Shown here: piece by piece, positions 49,212 to 60,894 of the stretch
Position numbering within the stretch: position 1 is the first letter of the stretch
How the letters are laid out: each line of letters opens with the position of its first letter
Origin: Umbilicaria muhlenbergii
Taxonomy: Eukaryota > Ascomycota > Lecanoromycetes > Umbilicariales > Umbilicariaceae
Reading direction: 5' to 3'
Assembly (NCBI GenBank): GCA_000611775.1
Contig: KK106982.1
Coordinates: 5,412,391 to 5,476,390, forward strand
DNA length: 64,000 bases
The notes under the pieces: model-generated
Databases searched by the model: none
The model's input: the letters and a program-made list of their open reading frames with translations, nothing else
Told to the model about the DNA's origin: nothing
Position numbers and translations under genes: made by a program

Positions 49212-51014
49212 TTTTCTTGAGGCAAGGGCGCCGATATTTTTAGTCCATGTCCGTATGATTTTGTTCTTCTGCTGCTTATTTGCACCTGTCTGCAGCACCG
49301 TTATGCATTTACGGAGAAACCTTTGGGTAGTGGCTTCGGACTTGGATACGTTGAACCTCCCAGAGTATCTCATCATATCATTGTTTAAGCTCGGTTGCTC
49401 TTGTCGAGGTCTCTAATGACGAGAGGAAGAGAAATCACTTCACCGCCGTGCATATCATAATGTTGGCAAGGTATCACTCTTACAAACAAGTATCTGTAGA
49501 CTCTGGCAATGCCAATTTCAAGTACCGCCACTACTGACTAGACCGATGCGCTGGAAATCAGCCTTCCCAGCAATCCATTGTAGCTTGACCAGTGCAATGA
49601 TCATCTGCTGCCCCTGCCATCCCCTTGCCTTGGCCTGAGGAGGCCTGCCTTTAAAATCCGAACACACGCCTTGCCGAATCGAGACAACTAGACGAGTTAC
49701 GATCTCGCATCGCAGCAGACGTCAGTCTTGCTCCAAATCATTCATCTGAGCTTTACGCACTAATGGTCGTATTAGTGCACTCGCTCATTATCGAGATAGG
49801 TTTCAGGTCATTATGGCCAATATAGAGATGCTATCGTCCGATCTCAGTCTGGTCAGTCGGGCCCGCGACCGGCGAGCAGTACTCATGTCCTTATCCCTTC
49901 GAGCCTTGCAACTGCAACAACAGCCTAACAAGCGCGATTCATAAATCTTTACGCACTTATGGTTAGGGCGTCGATCTTATTTTGGCAGGGGACATGTGGT
50001 CCAACGGGCATGGTAACTAGCGCTTGGGATTTTGAGGCTACTGAACATGATGGAAAGGTAAAGACCATGGACCCTCCTACTGCACCTGTCTTAATATCTA
50101 AGGTGTCTATTAACCCTTTTCCAGGCCGTGCCTACCGAGTGCCTTCTATCGCACTCCATCTGAAGAGTGAACGTTGCTACACAGGGGCCAAGTGGGGTAC
50201 CACAGCTTGCGATCCCGATAACCGGAGAAAAGCCGGTGGGTCTACGTTGGGTAATTCGTCGAATGCCGCAGAGCGAGTTCATGCGAGCTTCTTGGAATCG
50301 TCGCCTACAATGTGGCATATTCAGATATCTGTCCTAGTGGAAATGGGCCGAGCGGTGCTTCCTCAGGGCATGAAGCTGTTATCAGGCTCACATGCCCTTG
50401 GAGGTATGACGACCAACATAGCATGTTTCTATGCCTTCTGAAGATATAGACGTGTGGTTCAGGACTGGCCGATTGTTGAGGTGCGTACTCTACGAGGTAC
50501 TGCCCTTGCAGCGAACGTTTGATTTGCCCAACATTCCCTGACTGCCCACGTCGACTCGAACTCCGCCTCATTCAATCAAGTCGTGGATCTGGGCTATGTC
50601 TCAAGTGTTCTGTACAAAGTGCCACTTAGTTTATGGCAAACCGTAACGGTAAGTGGAGCTGTTTCAGTTGTCACACATGGTGGAATGGTCGTAAATCTGT
50701 CTTCACTCGCTTATGCCGTCATCGATCACATAGAGTGCACTTTCCCATCACGTCTGTGACCGACGTGGAAACAGGCGATCGTCTTTCTTTAATGATATCT
50801 AAAGTCCGGAGACTTCTCCCTGCTTCGGTCTTATGATAAAAGAATGTAGCTCCTACAATTCTTTATTCTGTTCGTGTATGGTCTTCTCAAAGTATTCGCT
50901 TGAAGTGAATCGCCAAACTCCAAAGCCCCGACTGCGGTCGTGACTGGAAACGGTTTACCATCGACCTTCTTTCCCAACACTCCGCGCCCATGTCAGAATC
51001 TCACATCTCTTTCT
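49212..51014. other. Intergenic, no gene supported
   Basis: The 160-codon frame at 49959-50441 has no domain and no coding-like composition. TTTACGCACTAATGG (49753) and TTTACGCACTTATGG (49949) are near-identical direct copies about 196 bp apart; their meaning is unknown. Confidence 0.4.
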
Positions 51015-53463
51015 ATGCACCACCTCGCTTTCAACCAGATCGTAGACATAGAAGCTAGTTTCGCCTTTGCCAATCTGGCTACTAGGGAGACGCGTCCTCG
51101 TCGCCGCCGTGAGTGCCTTCCATCTCTCATCTCGTCTCGTCTCCATCCCCACCTTTGTCATTCACATCTCAACTAACGAGCTTCCCAACGAAATAGGCGG
51201 GGCGGGGCGACGCTCCTCAGTGCAGCCTGCCATCTCAACTACTACTCCCCGACGAGCACCATTGGGTACGCCGATACGACTACCCCCAAACGCGCCCTTT
51301 TCACATATCCAGATCATTCCAAAGGTCTCGCCTGAGGGCTCGCTCAACGAAGAGAACGGATCACCTCAGCCAACCTTTCGAAAGCCCTCCTACACACAGG
51401 AAGCGGAAACAACGATGGCGGCAACATATAACCTTGCTACCTCTACGTCGACCGCAAGTCTAGCCAATATGACTTCCGGGACCACCTTCGCGGCCAGAGC
51501 ACGAGCAGCTGAGCTTAACGCTGTGAGAGCGAGAAAGGCATCAAAAGAACTCGAGTCCGACGACGAGCTAATATCCACTGCACCTGTATCGTTGAGTGCT
51601 TTCACCAAATTCACCAAGCCTCGCAACAGAGGCAGAGCTTGGAAGGCGCTCAACCTCGATGAGGTTCAAGAGACACCAGCTGATTCGGATCATTCCAGCA
51701 ACACTTATACTACTTTTGGCGAGCTTTCCTTTCCCAAAACGCGTGTTACAACCGGTAATGACCTCCAACATCTCGCCGTCACTACACATGAAACCACGTC
51801 AGTCCAAAGGTCCGCCTCGCGACCTCTGCACCTTGATCCAAATGTGGTCTCGTCCCCTGAATCAGAGCCTAAGTTCTCCCCTGAATCGAAGAAGCTAGCT
51901 CGTATGGTAGCAGACTTTGACGGCGAAGAATGGAATCCAGACATGCCGCCGGCAACAGTTGGAGACAGCCGTTCGTTGTCTCGGGCTTCCAGCAGCCACC
52001 TTCCTCTACACCAACTGTCTCGTCCCATCATCGCTCGCAACCCTTCAAGCGGTTTCTTGAACAGGAAGGAGTTGGAGCTCAGCTCATCCTTGTTAGTCGC
52101 TTTGAGAGAACAGAACCAAGCTCTCGAGGAGGGACAGATGGCCCTGATGGAGAGAGATGAACCGTTCGGTCAAGAAGCCAAACTTGCCAGCCTTGGGATT
52201 CGTCCACCTGGTGAAACCAGGCCTCTGGGGCTATCAGAGGAAGCCAGACTTGTGCAACTGGGAGTACTTCCTCCTGTTCAGCGTGCGCCAACGATGCAGG
52301 GCCCACTCGGGAACCGTACTGCCATGCTGCCACCGTTTACACCTCGCTTCGTACCTAATACCGAACCGTATAGCGTTCAAACAGGCTCTTATTACAATCC
52401 CTTTGATGGAGGCATTACGCAGCCAGGATATGGGAATATGAACCTCAACTTCCGCTTCCCGCATAGCTCCCATGTCCAGCAACAGCAACAGAGTCAGTTC
52501 CAGCAGGGACACATGGATTATATGTCGAATTCAAATCATTATGGCAACCAGAACACGCACATGGCGACTCCACCTCAGGACTACTTGCCATCATACAATG
52601 GTGTCCCAGCCAGCAGCAAGAAGGAGATGCTACTTCAAGGCCTTCACAACGTCGTAGAGTCCTCCAAGGCGCAAGGTAGCCTCTCAAGTTCAGCGAGGAC
52701 TGTCTTGTATGATCCAGAGGCTCGATCCAATGCCAATGAGATCACATCCGCCAAAGTTGCTGTACCTCCGATGGCCTCCAAGACGGAGAAAGAGCTACTT
52801 CTGGCCAGTGAAGAACTACCTTGGAAAGACCGTCCTGTGAATATACACACAGTGGTCACTCCTATCCTTTCTAACGCTGACTTGGCAGCTCTGAACAAAG
52901 CTTCCACTTCGCAGATTACTCCTCCCACCCTTGCAGCTGTTGAGAGACACAGAGCTGGAGCCGACTTACCCTCCAACGGTCGGCTCGAGGAGGCAGAGAA
53001 ATGGTGGCATACCGACGTGCGTGGCCAGGAAGAAGTCCGCAAATATGTCGAGCAGGCCGCGGATAGTCACCCTTCCATCCGAATTGGACAAGCCGACGAA
53101 AATATAAGACGTGTTCGTCCACATGCTATTTATTTCGAAAACTGCTCTACTTCCTCCACCGACCGGAACCGATCCGCCAAACCTGAAGTCACTGACCTAC
53201 TAGTCCCGCTCCTCGCAAACCTCCATAGCTATGTCACTGACCCTTCCAAGCAAAACGCAGGATACTTTGGGCGGTATGCTAGGGTGCCAGAGTGGTGTAT
53301 CGACAAAGGACAAGGTGGGGAGAGTAGCTTTTTCGGGGAGGATTGGGGCGCGCCACCGCCGCGTGTGGGTAGAGATCCGAGGTACAGACCGCTGTTGCAT
53401 GAGGGGCGGTATACAGTTTTCGAGGAGATGGGGGGGAGGACTGCGGCAGGCTTTCGTTGGTAG
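51015..53463 (+). CDS. Hypothetical protein, 786 aa, largely disordered
   Basis: I read two exons, 51015-51108 and 51197-53463, joined in frame. The 88-bp intron has donor GTGAGT, branch-like ACTAAC and acceptor ATAG. Without this intron the frame would still be open from the right, with ATG at 51415 as the alternative start (682 aa). The protein is rich in Ser, Thr, Pro and Gln. A Gln-rich run lies near 52475-52510. Two related segments (SLGIRPPGETRPL and QLGVLPPVQRAP) suggest a short repeat. The best-ordered region is C-terminal, with RLEEAEKWWHTDVRGQEE. No signal peptide or membrane segment is seen. No known domain was recognised, so no function is given. Confidence 0.75.
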
Positions 53464-54411
53464 GAACGGGAACTAGGGAGATGAGGGAGAATGACTAGGT
53501 GGCTATGCACAAGGCTTGCTGGTCGCTGTTCTATGAGTGCATAGCGCTACGTACTATGGGGCTTGACATTGCTATCGGTGGTTCGGAAAGTGAGGTGCTC
53601 GGCAGGAAGTACGCAGGGTGTCGCATTGTGCTGTTAGCTCGGCTCTTGTGTGAACATCTCAGATTGAATAGCTCTCCAGTAGCTCACTTAAACTTGCAGT
53701 AGGCCTTTTTCTTGCTGAAAGCGAGGTGGTGATGGTGATGGTGATGGTAAATACATGTCCGGTAGAACCCAATTGAGTTTAGCGTACATTGTGGGTTTTG
53801 AGTTCCAAGGAGGCTGGGACTCAACTTCTTCTACCCGAACAACGACAGGACAAAACCAACAACCACAACAACAAGGATTACAGCTACCACGACTAAGGCG
53901 GATAGTCTCATCCATACTCAACCCTTTCCTATTGCTACTTGGTAATTAACAGCGCATTGGCTTACATTCTACGATCTAGACCTCACTATGCATCTCTCAT
54001 TCAGCTCTATGCGCTTGCATGGACTGCTTCATCTGTAATGGCTGTGATCTCCTTCTGCTCCGTCCTTTCAAAGTCTAAGCTCGCAAGTGACTGAGCCTTG
54101 CCTCATTCAAGAATGTGTTGCTCAACCTCAGATGTCTTCTCCAAAACTGTCCATGCAAGGTCCTTCTTAAGGATAATGTATGCTGTTTCCTCCTCCGTTA
54201 GTCCAATGCTTTCGTCCTCCCTCAAACCCATGCTTTTGTCGCCAAGAAATCTATGCTAGCGCTCGTTCCGACCCGTCCCTATCCATCACCCTGTTCTGCA
54301 ACACTTTCTGCTCAAAACACAATGTAGCCCATCTTGCTGTCCTGTTCAGATACCATTCATCCCCAGCCGCATCACCAACAGGCGTCTGTGGACGGTAAAC
54401 AAGCAGGTGCT
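53464..54411. other. Intergenic between convergent genes
   Basis: Contains a GGTGAT microsatellite-like stretch near 53728-53750 and short frames without features. The two flanking genes converge here, so both 3' ends and terminators must lie inside it. Confidence 0.5.
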
Positions 54412-56388
54412 TTAAGCCGAAGATGCCTCGCCGAGTAGGTACCTCGCACGAAGTGGAGTCGGATCCGCTGGTCTCCTAACCAATCGTCTTCCTGGAACAA
54501 CGCCACGAACTTCGCTCCCCTCGTGGTACTGGCATCTCGCACGAATCAGTGTCGGATTCGACGGTCGCTTGAACAGTCGTCCCTCCGGAAACCCACCATG
54601 ATTCTCGATCCCACTAACAAGCTTCTCCTCCATCTTCGCCAGCATCGCTCTAGCACCGAAGCACCTCGACGGCATCGGATGGCGCAATCTCGGACCGAGA
54701 TTTTCGACAAGGACATCGTTGTTGTAGGGGCCCCCGGGACGGACGTAACGTCGGATTGGAGAAGGCGAATCGGCGGCAGGAGCGATACGGCCTTCGAGTG
54801 CGGCGAGGGTGTTTTCGATGTGCACCGTACGGGATAAGTCGAGTGGACGTGGAAAGAGCGACAATGAATCTTGTGGATCCGGGGAATCGGAGATAACGAC
54901 ACCTTCCAGCGCAGCGAAAGCGGCAGCGAAGTCGGCGTCGTGCTCGAAGTTCTCGTGCGTAGTGAAGAAAGACGTAGTCGAACTGCCGGCCGAGTCAGGT
55001 GGAGTGATTCGGGGCGACTCACGCTGCTGGGTGGTTGCGTTTTCGGCTCGGGCCTGGGCATCTTGGTAGAAGCTGTTGTATTGGAGATATCCGGGTCGAC
55101 GAAGATCAGTGGTGACTCTTAAAGCGTCGACGTTCGGAATAACTTGCTGGTCGTTCTCGGCATGCTCATTTCCGGATTCGATGTCTTCCCAGATGTCGAT
55201 GTCTTCTGGATTACCCGGTTCGCCTGGATTACCAGGATCGCTCCCAGCATCTGGCAGACTCGGTCTACCGCCATGTCCTTTGTCGTTGTTAAATAAGCGG
55301 GGTACGGTGGTAGCTGCGACCAGCGAAGGAGTTATATCCAGGTAGCTCTGCTTGACAATTCCTTTGCAAGTCTTGACAAAGCTAGGAGAGGAGCAGTCCA
55401 GTATAGTCCCGTGGCTCGAGATGGAAGGCGTGCCAGGAGTGGTACGGACTTTCTTATGGATGTCGAATGGGATAGGCGAGACGTGATGATATTCGACACC
55501 AGCTTGGCCCATGACAGCGACGATACGCCCATCAACAATCGATGTCTCCGATGCTGCATTTCGGACTTGGGCACTCCAATCGAGAATTGACTGAAATCTC
55601 TCGTTCTCGTCGGGAGAACTCCTACCGGATGCAGAACCCGCTGGATTGGGGGTTACGTTCTCATGATTCTCATCCGGAGAGCTCGAACGGGCTGCAGAGC
55701 CGGTTGGATAGGGAGTTGGGGGGCGACGGGTTCTGGCAGTGACATGTACAATGTTGTGGGAATGTGCCAAGCCTGATGCAGAGCCTGTTGGATAAGGAGT
55801 CGTTGTGCGGCGGAGATTGATAACGACGTGTCCAAAGTTCTGTGGATGTGCTGAACCTGATGCATTGCCCGTTTGATCCGGGGTCATGGTGCGGCCGAAA
55901 GTGGCAATGACCTGTCCAAAGTTCTCGGGATGTTCTGAAATCTGTTGTTCCAGTTCGTCATCCGGTTCCGCCTCGTCAGTCTCTTGGATATCTGTCTCGC
56001 CGTCGGCCGCCTGTTGCGAACGAGGACTCCGCATGGCGTAGACGGTATAGCCACTATTATCAGCCGAGGGAGAGAAATGTAGACGACGACCGTCCATGAT
56101 AGCGTCGACTAGACGCTCGACCTTCTCCTCGTAGGTGAGGGGAGAGTTTGAGGTATGTGGTGGAGTGTTCTGGATGCTGTGGTTGGAAGCCCCGTCAGCT
56201 CCGTCGACACTACTACTATTCGTTTGGGATTCGATGTCCTCTACGATGTCGAGATCATCATGACGGTGGAGTAGCTCGATGATACGGAAGATGACAAGTC
56301 TATGCAGGGCACGATACCCAAGGTTCTCGGGGTCATGGAGATGACTAGAGGTGGTGAGGCCCACAGTGGTGGGGTGGACAGAAGACAT
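54412..56388 (-). CDS. Hypothetical protein, 658 aa, with internal repeats
   Basis: A single uninterrupted frame from ATG 56388 to TAA 54412. The N-terminus has a short helical segment (ALHRLVIFRIIELLHRHDDL) and then acidic, Ser/Thr/Pro-rich sequence. Around residues 146-266 a motif of the type F-G-x-V-x-x-x-x-R-R-T-x-T-P-Y-P-T-G-S-A recurs four to five times with erosion. The C-terminus has two copies of a 20-odd-residue unit (GRLFKRPSNPTLIRARCQYH and GRRLVRRPADPTPLRARYLL). No catalytic motif, signal peptide or membrane segment is visible and the family is not recognised. The long open frame, GC-rich composition and repeated in-frame units support a real gene. Confidence 0.75.
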   Translation of the reverse strand: MSSVHPTTVGLTTSSHLHDPENLGYRALHRLVIFRIIELLHRHDDLDIVEDIESQTNSSSVDGADGASNHSIQNTPPHTSNSPLTYEEKVERLVDAIMDGRRLHFSPSADNSGYTVYAMRSPRSQQAADGETDIQETDEAEPDDELEQQISEHPENFGQVIATFGRTMTPDQTGNASGSAHPQNFGHVVINLRRTTTPYPTGSASGLAHSHNIVHVTARTRRPPTPYPTGSAARSSSPDENHENVTPNPAGSASGRSSPDENERFQSILDWSAQVRNAASETSIVDGRIVAVMGQAGVEYHHVSPIPFDIHKKVRTTPGTPSISSHGTILDCSSPSFVKTCKGIVKQSYLDITPSLVAATTVPRLFNNDKGHGGRPSLPDAGSDPGNPGEPGNPEDIDIWEDIESGNEHAENDQQVIPNVDALRVTTDLRRPGYLQYNSFYQDAQARAENATTQQRESPRITPPDSAGSSTTSFFTTHENFEHDADFAAAFAALEGVVISDSPDPQDSLSLFPRPLDLSRTVHIENTLAALEGRIAPAADSPSPIRRYVRPGGPYNNDVLVENLGPRLRHPMPSRCFGARAMLAKMEEKLVSGIENHGGFPEGRLFKRPSNPTLIRARCQYHEGSEVRGVVPGRRLVRRPADPTPLRARYLLGEASSA

Positions 56389-58651
56389 GGCGTGCTCCCT
56401 GAGGAAGATGAGGCACGTAAGGGCTTAGTGGTTTGGATAGAAGCTCTTTGATATGTCAAGCCCTAATCGTATGATCCAATACCGCTGATGAAGAGCAGTT
56501 GCTTGTGGGTTGGTGGAAGGTTGAAGATGATCATATCAAGAAGACGAAGAGGAGACGAGTATAAAAATGAGGATGTGAAGGGTTATTGGTTCTGAAAAGG
56601 GAGTGTTTAACCTAGAGACGCGCTTCCGAGGGTTCCATTTGTTCTATGAGACGTTCTATGGGACAGTGGCATCGTTTACTAAGCGGGGTCTACGTGGGGC
56701 AAGTGTCGAAGCTTCAGTCCTTTGGGAGTGGGCATTCCATGGGGGTAAGGGCGAGGTCCTCCTCTTCAGGAGGCGCCTACGTAGTATCGTTCCTATTTCC
56801 ATCCCGGTGGCCAGCAGCTCGACGCGGAAAATGGCTGCAAAGCACCCATGCCAAAGGCATGGACCCATTACTCACTTTTCCCCGCTGGTTCAGACACTCA
56901 GGCGAGGCAATGCGAGTTATCTGACAGAACGGCTATGTGGGGTGACTGGTCCCGGGATACAGAACTCATGGTTTGAGATTTCGCCTTTTTCGTCCACGAA
57001 ATGACTCCGCTTGTGTGTAGATATTGGCTACCTACGGGCTATGTCCACGTCTGCTCCAGAGAGGATGAAGCTCCGTCTTCACATCTGGTCCGCCACACCG
57101 CCTCTCCGCCCCTGAAACGCCATTGACGAGAGCAGCATACGAATTCTATGGCCATAAGCTGATCGCATTCTACAGGATTCGCTCCGAAAGATATTCGGCG
57201 ATTGCAACATCGTCGACGTGTAGAACCAAACCCGAATATCCAGGCTTTGTACATTACTTGGCCTGCTTGTGCATATCCAGCACTTAACTCTGGCACTCCA
57301 TCCGAAGAAATCAAGAACCTACTGTCCTAGGCAGTAAGGAATCCCGGAGCAGGCCGAGCAGTCCTTTATAGACCAGGTCAAGAATGAGTAGAAGGTCCTT
57401 AATTAATCTGATTCTACGCGCCAGCAATGTTGCAATACCCGTTGGTCTCTCGAAGCAAACCTTCTACTATGGGCGCAGGCGATGGGCCATATAATTCCTG
57501 TGCAGATCTCGTCGGAGGAGAACGAGGAGGCGAAGAAGGCGGTTGCTAAAAGCTGATGGGAATACTTTTCATTTCGATAAGATTTAACTCTTTGAATTTC
57601 TTCAGATATTATTTCATTCGTTTGAATATTTTCTCTTCAAGAATTGTCTTAACCATGATCTATCGTGGAGGCCTTTCTTCTAGCTGGAACTGATCCACTG
57701 CGCAGAGATCATCGGAGCTGCTTGGACTAACACACCAAAGATCTCTCTACTACGAGTATACGTTCAAGTGCGATGGGCAGGGGCATTTTAGGAAGAAACT
57801 AGTTGTGGAGGTCCTCCACTAATCGTGCAGTGGCCGTGGATGGAGCTGAAGAAATAATGTAGTGATGATCGACGTACATATGAATCCAAAATATACCGGG
57901 ACCCCAGCATTACAACAGCGTACTTTTATCGTTGCAGGGAGGGCTATCATACCCTGAAGCCCTAACATCATGTGATGTTGTACGAGCGGCATGTTCCACC
58001 CACTGTGAGACACGACTATGAAGGCTACCAATCCAAATTTAAACTTCCTAACAATACCGAGACTCTGTCCATTGCAAGGAAGTAATTGCAGACGGTCATT
58101 GATTTCTTTGATCTCTAATTATCTCATATTATGGGCGCTTACATGAGAACTTCCGTCTAAACCTGGCATGTACCTCTCAGGATATTACTATAGTAAGATA
58201 GGAGATACGAAGGGCTTTGCATGTCCATTGTCTCTTGCGAGTTCGAGCTGTTCGTTTCGACTTTCTGTGCGCTGCGCTTTGTCCCATGTTGTACAAGCAG
58301 GCAGTGATGGGAAGCTGCAGCGGCCATCTTCATGGTAGGCCAATACGGAACGCTGCTTGCAAGGCACACTCCGAGTCAGCCGACCAGTCAGCCGACCAGT
58401 CAGCCGACCATGACCCACGTTCGGTCCTACTCATTAATACACCGGTTCAGTCCTGTTCTACCTTGTCCCAGATCCGTCGCAATCTTCCCCGCTTTCCCAT
58501 CATCAACACACTATATTGGACCTCTCGTACTTTGTCCCCAGATTTTTCGCCACCTTCTCGCTCGAAGGCACTTGTTGTTGCATGCTTCACTTCTTGCGCC
58601 CAATCCTTGGGTCATCATCTGGGCGCCACTGTGTTCGAGTTCTAGCCGACG
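56389..58651. other. Intergenic, no gene supported
   Basis: Short frames on both strands (for example 56603-57004 plus and 57039-57314 minus) show no domain or splice structure that I can defend. A 12-bp unit CAGTCAGCCGAC occurs about three times near 58374-58410, upstream of the next gene. Confidence 0.4.
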
Positions 58652-60000
58652 ATGCCTTTCACGCCAGTTGGCTCCGTGGGAGACATCATTGCAGTATCCT
58701 TGCTGGTCAAAGACCTGGTTACAGCGCTCGATGATACCAGGGGATCTTCTGCGGAGTATCAGTATGTCATTCGCGAACTAACAGCTCTCAACAAAGCTCT
58801 GCTCGAAGTTGAGCAGCTGTCCGCCGACTGTGGGCAAGCTGTTCAAGTCAATGCCTTGCGCCAGACCGCCATGCGAATAGCGTTGCAGTGTCGCGAATCA
58901 ATTGACTCGTTCCTAACTAGGATAAAACGCTATGAAGCCAGCTTGCGGGAAGGCGGTTCCAGCAACGTCATGAAAGACATATACTGGAAGGTGCACTGGA
59001 AAGTCTCGCACAAGGACGACCTGCAGAAGTTCCGTACCATCATCAATGGGCAGGTCTCGTCGCTGAACACAATGCTAGCAATGGCTGGAATGTAAGTGCT
59101 TGGTCGTGCATCTGCTTCGGTTGCTGTGGCTCTGACGGTTTGAAGTAACATTCTGGTATCCAACAACAAGACTTTACACGCGCGGCTCGAGGACTCAGAA
59201 TCCACAACTGAGGCCAATAACCTAAAAAACCGTACGCTCTTAGTGAACATAAGGGACAGCGTCCAGGGTCTGAGCACGATGGTAATGAATCGAGAAGAAT
59301 GGATCCGAAAGCTTCGGGACGGGCTGGGACTGTACGCCTCATCGTCTCTAAGAGCATAAGACACATGCTAACATAGTGAACTGTCCTAGTGAATACTTCC
59401 ACCAACTAGGATCCGATCTAAAAAGACTCATGCAACAAATCTGGTAGGTGAACGGTAGTAATTCCTCTCCAAGTTACGAGGGTTGAGGAGCGTATCAGGG
59501 TTCACAATATCACGACTTACAGTCTCTTGACCACATTTGAAGCCCAAGTTTCCAACATCCTTAAGTACAAGTGGACGCAAGAACCGGTCTGGTTCGAAGA
59601 TGCCTTAGGTAGGAGGAGCGCCATTCCGCTGGATTTCATCAATTCTTGGGATGTACAATCTCTCCCTGCCAACAATGGAGCGGAATCTCAGTACTGATGT
59701 GTGCCACAGGCTTTCCATGGCGCTTTGCTCGGTCGTTGGTCAGGTCTTCCAGGTTTAGAGTTGATCGAGGATAGGCTTTATACTTTCATAGACGCTAGTA
59801 CTCACGAGATCATTAGCTTCAAGAGGCCTTGGGAGATGGGCTTTATACCCGGCCGCAAGATACTTATGGGGACATATCTTCTGCAGGAGAGCGGGGTTAG
59901 TTTGGACGGCTTCTTTTTCATACGACGGTGGGATTCTGATGCCTCGAAGTGTAAGCTCGCGGTTAAAGTGGGCGTTCAAAATTACTTCATAGTATGCTAG
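58652..60000 (+). CDS. Fungal SVGDII-type helical protein with C-terminal ubiquitin-like region, 366 aa
   Basis: I read five exons: 58652-59091, 59146-59331, 59390-59443, 59523-59652 and 59710-60000. Phases are consistent and give 366 codons plus stop. Donors are GTAAGT, GTACGC, GTAGGT and GTACAA; branch-like CTGAC, CTAAC or CTGAT precede acceptors. The N-terminus GSVGDIIAVSLLVKDLVTAL, then SSAEYQ and RELTALNKALLEVEQL, is the helical domain found in many ascomycete proteins and at the start of some NLR-like (STAND) receptors. Coiled coil follows (about 150-215). The C-terminal block from PVWFEDALGRRSAIPLDFI through SWD to PGRKILMGTYLL resembles fungal ubiquitin-like (ULD_2) regions. Such proteins are suspected in signalling or heterokaryon incompatibility, but the role of this one is unknown. 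The end is unusually short after the ubiquitin-like region. Confidence 0.85.
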
Positions 60001-60030
60001 GCTAGCCCGTCTAACCGTCTAGCTAGACTG

Positions 60031-60177
60031 TGTTGAATTAATTCAACGGATTAACTGGAGTTCAATTGCTACGAAAAGTGGTGCGAATATATAGAGGGGG
60101 AATGCCTGAAACCTGAAATTCACCCTGATATGCCGCTTGAATGCGACGACTGAGGCCGACAGCATGCATATTCAACA
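60031..60177 (-). repeat. 3' LTR of TRIM 1
   Basis: Terminal repeat containing GAATATATAGAGGGGGAATG. Its partner is at 60631-60776. Confidence 0.8.
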
Positions 60178-60261
60178 CTCCCTGTGCTCCTCCAATTTTC
60201 TAATCTCAAAATGCGCATTCTAATGCGACTCACAAAGACCCAAATCTCGACCCTATAGCCA

Positions 60262-60629
60262 TCATTGTGGGCTTTCAATTACTGCCTTGTAGGCCTGTAA
60301 ATGCCTCTGCGTGGAGGGCTTCTGAAATGGAATGACCACCTTTGTGGGCTTCCGATACTGGCTCTGCGTGGAGGACTTCCGTGACCGCCTCTCTGTGGAG
60401 GGCTTCCGTGACTGCTTCTCTGTGAAGGACTTCCGTGATTGCCTCTCTGTGGAGGACTTCTGAAGTGGAATGGTCACCTTTGTGGGCTTCCGTGACTGGA
60501 ACGCCACCTCTGTGGGCTGGCTTCCGTGACTGCCTCTGTAGATGGCTTGTTTGAATACCTTAGTCTTTAAAGTCCTCTCAGCATGGACGAAGTCAATCCG
60601 CAGCGCCTTGCGCTGACAGGGCTCATAAC
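60262..60629 (-). other. Internal repeat-peptide frame of TRIM 1
   Basis: An uninterrupted minus-strand frame runs from the primer site: QRKALRIDFVHAERTLKTK, then tandem units of SRKPSTE and RKPTKVTIPLQK type. The DNA repeats with a period of about 27-30 bp. The first block is also present in TRIM 2 (RRKALRIDSVHAERMLKT), where changes are mostly conservative, which hints at coding constraint. No known domain. Confidence 0.45.
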
Positions 60630-60630
60630 C

Positions 60631-60776
60631 TGTTGAATTTATTCAACGGATTGACTGGAGTTCAATTGCTACAAAAAGTGATGTGAATATATAGAGGGGG
60701 AATGCCTGAACCCTGAAATTCACCCTGATATGCGCCTAAATGCGGCGGCCGAGGCCGACAGCGTGCATATTCAACA
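60631..60776 (-). repeat. 5' LTR of TRIM 1
   Basis: Terminal repeat adjoining the primer-binding-like site at 60617-60630. Confidence 0.8.
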
Positions 60777-60850
60777 GACTGCCCGGGGGGGGGGAGAAGG
60801 GGGGTTTTAGCCCTAGTTGACAGCGTAGAAAAAAAAAGGCAAAAAAGAGC

Positions 60851-60876
60851 TACTCACGGTAAGAATTGAACCTACA
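60851..60876 (-). other. Possible 3' half of a tRNA
   Basis: On the minus strand, GTAGG-TTCAATT-CTTAC can form a five-pair T-arm with a T-loop of the usual length. It is followed by CGTGAGTA, as a 3' acceptor strand would be, and then by runs of T like RNA polymerase III terminators. The 5' half is missing: an AT-rich, mutated sequence starts just beyond it at about 60895. It may be a tRNA broken by insertion, a tRNA-derived repeat, or chance. Confidence 0.3.
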
Positions 60877-60894
60877 AGCTCTCAGAGTATGATT

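Larger units (their letters stand above)
60031..60776 (-). mobile_element. TRIM-like miniature LTR element 1
   Basis: Direct repeats of 147 bp (60031-60177) and 146 bp (60631-60776) have TGTTGAAT...ATTCAACA ends. A perfect 5-bp duplication GACTG flanks them (60026-60030 and 60777-60781). On the minus strand the base next to the LTR starts GGTTATGAGCCCTG, complementary to a tRNA-Met anticodon region, so it fits half-tRNA priming known from copia elements. A purine-rich tract (GGAGGAGCACAGGGAG) adjoins the other LTR. At 746 bp with no pol, it must depend on another element's enzymes. Confidence 0.8.

Noticed and set aside
49959-50441. 160-codon plus-strand frame
   Set aside because: No recognisable domain or splice structure; composition is like that of the surrounding intergenic DNA.
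51162-53510. Many minus-strand frames of 60-130 codons
   Set aside because: They are shadows of the long plus-strand coding exon.
57039-57314. 91-codon minus-strand frame with several cysteines
   Set aside because: No signal peptide, no domain and no neighbouring exons that splice in frame; it could be chance.
58217-58781. Overlapping plus-strand frames of 142 and 149 codons before the SVGDII gene
   Set aside because: They overlap the leader and first exon of a gene with clear exon structure in another frame.
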